Positions 63,072-64,000 of a DNA stretch of 64,000 nucleotides are shown piece by piece (positions within the stretch are counted from its first letter, which is position 1; the number at the start of each line of letters is the position of its first letter). Source of the DNA: Pikeienuella piscinae (GTDB taxonomy: Bacteria; Pseudomonadota; Alphaproteobacteria; Rhodobacterales; Rhodobacteraceae); assembly GCF_011044155.1 (NCBI RefSeq), contig NZ_CP049056.1, positions 434,001 to 498,000 on the forward strand. Reading direction: 5' to 3'. Position numbers and translations under genes: made by a program. The notes below the pieces were generated by a model, which did not search any database, was not told where the DNA came from, and saw only the letters and a program-made list of their open reading frames with translations.

Positions 63072-63399
63072 GCTCTTTTCCCCACCAATTTGTTCTGGGC
63101 TCGCGCGAAGATTGTCGACAGTTTTGGAAGTCGTCAACCCGCGAAACTCAAGGCTGAAGAACACGATGCTTCGCGCGCTACCGTCCGCGATTGCAGTTGA
63201 GGTCGGCTTCGCCAGCGCCGTGGTTCGCCCCCACCAGAATCAATCAGGAAAGGTTATTGTATGCATTCGATGCTAATTGAATTGTGATTGACACGAATGC
63301 GACTCGGCGGTCAGGATCGTTGCAACTGAGACATTTCGTTGCCCGACGGGGCGACGAATATCGACTTTATTCATGCTGCAATGGGGAAGGGAGTAACAA
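63072..63399. promoter_or_regulatory. Divergent control region of the hydantoinase operon and ABC binding protein
   Basis: This 328-base gap holds no coding frame. It contains a TTGTCGACA near-palindrome at about 63112-63120, an AT-rich TTGTATGCATTCGATGC stretch around 63257-63273, and TTGACA near 63285. These could be operator and promoter parts for a GntR-type regulator, but no regulator gene is in view. Confidence 0.35.
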
Positions 63400-64000
63400 A
63401 TGGTAACGACCAGCCGCCGCGCTATGCTCAAGGGAACGGGCGCCATAGCGATCGCAGGGGCGCTCGGCGCGCCAGCCTTGGTGCGGGCTCAGGACAAAAC
63501 GCTCAGGATCGGCCACCTCGGGGTGATGAGCGGTCCGGAAGCTTCATGGGGACTCGTCAACAAGTACTCGGCGCTCGCAACCGCGGAAATGTACAACAAG
63601 CGCGGCGGCGTAGAGATCGACGGCGATCGCTATCGTGTCGAAATCGTTTCGGTCGACGACCGCAATGACCCGCGTCTTACAGTTTCGGGCGCGGAGCGGC
63701 TGATGGGCGAGGAAGGCTTGCGCTACGTCATCGGGCCGAACACGGACACCACCGCGACCTCGGTTCGGCCGATCGCCGAAAAGAACAACGCGATTTACAT
63801 CCCCTACGCCTTCGATAAGGCGCTCTATTCGCCGCCGGCGGAGAATGCGATCCTCGGCATGATCGCCTCCTATCAGACCGCGCGGGCCATGTACCGGATT
63901 TTCTATGACCAGCGAGATGTGCGCCGCGTCGCCTATATCGCCCGCAACGATTCAGACGGCCTCTATCAGCGGGACGAGGGCGTCAAGGTCGCCAAGAAGG
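63400..64000 (+). CDS. ABC transporter substrate-binding protein (branched-chain amino acid type), truncated by window edge
   Basis: About 200 residues are visible. A Tat signal peptide (residues 1-30) has the twin arginine in TTSRRAMLKG and ends near VRAQ. The mature part begins TLRIGHLGVMSGPEASWG and shows the periplasmic-binding family 6 pattern (AEMYNKRGG, YVIGPNTDTTATSV). It should deliver a ligand to an ABC permease encoded further right. The divergent hydrolase operon suggests an amide, ureide or pyrimidine ligand. GGGGAAGGGAG upstream is a strong ribosome-binding site. Confidence 0.88.
   Translation, partial: MVTTSRRAMLKGTGAIAIAGALGAPALVRAQDKTLRIGHLGVMSGPEASWGLVNKYSALATAEMYNKRGGVEIDGDRYRVEIVSVDDRNDPRLTVSGAERLMGEEGLRYVIGPNTDTTATSVRPIAEKNNAIYIPYAFDKALYSPPAENAILGMIASYQTARAMYRIFYDQRDVRRVAYIARNDSDGLYQRDEGVKVAKK

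Noticed and set aside
1-64000. CRISPR arrays, rRNA genes and complete insertion sequences
   Set aside because: No spaced repeat arrays or rRNA-like segments were seen. The only insertion sequences found are truncated.

Overview
The window is high-GC, densely coded bacterial chromosome, and its gene order points to an alphaproteobacterium, most likely of the order Rhodobacterales. The supporting clusters are pckA / chvI-chvG-hprK-EIIA(Man)-HPr, kdsD-lptC-lptA-lptB-rpoN-hpf-ptsN, pyrB next to a dihydroorotase-like gene followed by plsY-dprA-topA, Hsp20 with a DUF1150 gene, and a SAM-II riboswitch in front of metZ. The genus cannot be named from sequence reading alone.

Layout. 1-11.4 kb: metabolic genes comprising a partial cytochrome P450, a PLP decarboxylase, two paralogous secreted peptidoglycan-binding proteins on either side of an MttB-family methyltransferase, an omega-amino-acid:pyruvate aminotransferase divergent from a MocR regulator, an LhgO-like oxidase and a GlxA/AraC regulator. 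11.6-17.2 kb: tRNA-Cys, apt, a solitary C5 DNA methyltransferase, an acyl-CoA dehydrogenase and a gamma-glutamyltransferase. 17.2-22.9 kb: pckA divergent from the ChvI/ChvG two-component system, which runs into the regulatory PTS genes. 23-32 kb: a PanE-like reductase, an orphan CoxL-like molybdoenzyme subunit, an NTF2-like protein, two SDRs, a SulP transporter, a DenD-like dehydrogenase and an EamA transporter. 32.1-39.3 kb: pyrB, a catalytically degenerate pyrC, plsY, dprA and topA. 39.3-47.3 kb: GNAT, Hsp20, DUF1150, then the leftward ptsN-hpf-rpoN-lptBAC-kdsD-rnd run and tRNA-Leu. 47.3-56.4 kb: a PuuD-like hydrolase, riboswitch-controlled metZ, folE2, an aldo/keto reductase, trkH, another EamA transporter, mtaB and dapF.

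56.75-60.4 kb is the one clearly accessory stretch. It follows tRNA-Lys and holds little coding capacity, a 2OG-Fe(II) oxygenase, an integrase remnant fused to an IS481 transposase remnant, and an IS21 istB tail. It reads as a decayed integrated element. 60.4-64 kb holds a hydantoinase/dihydropyrimidinase plus M20 amidohydrolase operon divergent from a Tat-exported ABC binding protein that is cut by the window edge. This suggests uptake and hydrolysis of cyclic ureides or pyrimidines, and the beta-alanine product could feed the aminotransferase at 6.4-7.7 kb.

I did not find a clearly novel multi-gene system. The best leads are the degenerate pyrC, the DapF catalytic-cysteine substitution, the orphan CoxL-like subunit, the shared repeat in the two peptidoglycan-binding proteins, the integrase/IS481 chimera and the oxygenase in the decayed island.
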